Assembly: GCA_009705025.1 (NCBI GenBank)
Contig: WLDA01000057.1
Span: 1 to 6,243, forward strand
Direction of reading: 5' to 3'
Source of the DNA: Actinomycetota bacterium
Lineage (GTDB): Bacteria; Actinomycetota; Actinomycetes; Nanopelagicales; Nanopelagicaceae
Length of the DNA: 6,243 bases
Shown here in pieces: positions 5,660-6,243 of this stretch (position 1 is its first letter; every line of letters starts with the position of its first letter). The translations under genes and the position numbers were made by a program. The notes beneath the pieces were generated by a model. The model made no database searches and had not been told where the DNA came from. It was given only the letters and a program-made list of their open reading frames with translations.

Positions 5660-6243
5660 ATGGACGAACTTTCGTCGGCTGGAATTACGGACCCACTTCT
5701 AAGGCAGTCATACGAAGAGTGCAAGCGACTCAATTCTCTGCATGGAAAAACGTATTACTTAGCAACACTTTTGCTTCCGCGCGAGAAGCGACCATTCGTC
5801 CATGCTCTCTACGGTTTTGCACGATATGCCGATGAAATCGTGGATGACCTTGCATCCGACCTAACTATTCAAGAAAAAAGTGATTTGCTTTCACGTTGGG
5901 GCGACCAAGTTCTACAAGGACTAGCCACTGGAAATAGTAACGACGTGGTTGGTCGCGCGCTTATCGATACCGTTTCAAGATTCAAAATTCCTCACGAACA
6001 TTTCGTTGCATTTTTGCACTCAATGAAAATGGATCTCTCTGTCACTTCCTATGCAAATTATGAAGCTCTTATGGAATACGTGTATGGCTCAGCCGCAGTA
6101 ATCGGCTTAGAAATGGTTCCCATCCTTGGGCCGCTTTCGGATGAGGCATACGAGCCTGCAGAAAAACTAGGAATCGCATTTCAGTTAGCAAATTTTATTC
6201 GCGATGTAAGCGAAGATTTAGATAGAGGGCGCGTTTACTTACC
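5660..6243 (+). CDS. crtB: Phytoene synthase, 3' end cut off by the window
   Basis: The enzyme condenses two GGPP molecules head-to-head to phytoene, the first committed carotenoid step. The window holds 194 complete codons and remains open at the edge; full-length family members are usually about 300 residues, so roughly one third is missing. Squalene/phytoene synthase features are present. YGFARYADEIVDD (51-63) carries the first aspartate motif D58-x3-D62, YVYGSAAVIGL (140-150) is the mid-domain signature, and QLANFIRDVSEDLDRGRVYL (175-194) carries the second, D182-x3-D186, followed by the R-x-YLP type end. TYYLATLLLP (31-40) is the usual N-terminal block. The ATG directly follows the crtI stop (TAAATG), with GGTGA at 5650-5654 as a ribosome binding site 5 bases upstream. 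A squalene synthase is possible by fold but unlikely beside crtE and crtI. Confidence 0.94.
   Translation, partial: MDELSSAGITDPLLRQSYEECKRLNSLHGKTYYLATLLLPREKRPFVHALYGFARYADEIVDDLASDLTIQEKSDLLSRWGDQVLQGLATGNSNDVVGRALIDTVSRFKIPHEHFVAFLHSMKMDLSVTSYANYEALMEYVYGSAAVIGLEMVPILGPLSDEAYEPAEKLGIAFQLANFIRDVSEDLDRGRVYL

Overview
The window is a carotenoid biosynthesis locus, most likely from a low- to mid-GC actinobacterium. A streamlined planktonic lineage of the Nanopelagicales (acI) type is the best guess. The actinobacterial assignment rests on the style of the proteins: the CrtE second aspartate block and its following GKPAGDD-LREGKRT stretch, the CrtI C-terminus GTQPGVGVPMVLISG, and a single-domain MetF divergent from a polyprenyl synthase. 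The more precise lineage is an inference from moderate A+T content and extremely tight gene packing, and no ribosomal or other marker gene is present to prove it.

Layout. (1) Positions 2-115 (+) hold the last 37 codons of a gene that begins outside the window; its C-terminus resembles a membrane-anchored family 2 glycosyltransferase. Its TGA overlaps the ATG of the next gene in an ATGA junction. (2) 112-1632 (+) encodes a CrtI-superfamily FAD desaturase that looks more like the CrtD / end-group-modifying branch than like phytoene desaturase. (3) On the minus strand, metF (3061-2207) is followed with no gap by a CDP-alcohol phosphatidyltransferase family membrane protein (2206-1586), whose 3' end runs 47 bp into the desaturase gene. 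(4) Starting only 22 bp from the metF start codon, in the opposite direction, is a plus-strand operon crtE (3084-4169), crtI (4175-5659), crtB (5660 to the window edge, incomplete).

How the genes work together. CrtE makes geranylgeranyl diphosphate, CrtB condenses two of these to phytoene, and CrtI desaturates phytoene towards lycopene. The separate upstream pair, a glycosyltransferase-like protein and a CrtD-like desaturase, would act late, on the end of the carotenoid, which suggests a glycosylated end product. No cyclase, hydratase, ketolase, rhodopsin or retinal-forming dioxygenase lies inside the window, so the final pigment cannot be read from it. MetF (one-carbon metabolism) and the CDP-alcohol phosphatidyltransferase (phospholipid-type chemistry) interrupt the carotenoid genes on the opposite strand and have no obvious role in the pigment pathway.

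There is practically no non-coding DNA: the only true intergenic gaps are 22 bp (metF/crtE) and 5 bp (crtE/crtI). I found no tRNA, rRNA, CRISPR array, insertion sequence, riboswitch or convincing terminator. Nothing here is clearly a new system. The points most worth a second look are the off-edge glycosyltransferase/CrtD pair, the CDP-alcohol phosphatidyltransferase with a missing motif arginine, and the minimal divergent metF/crtE control region.
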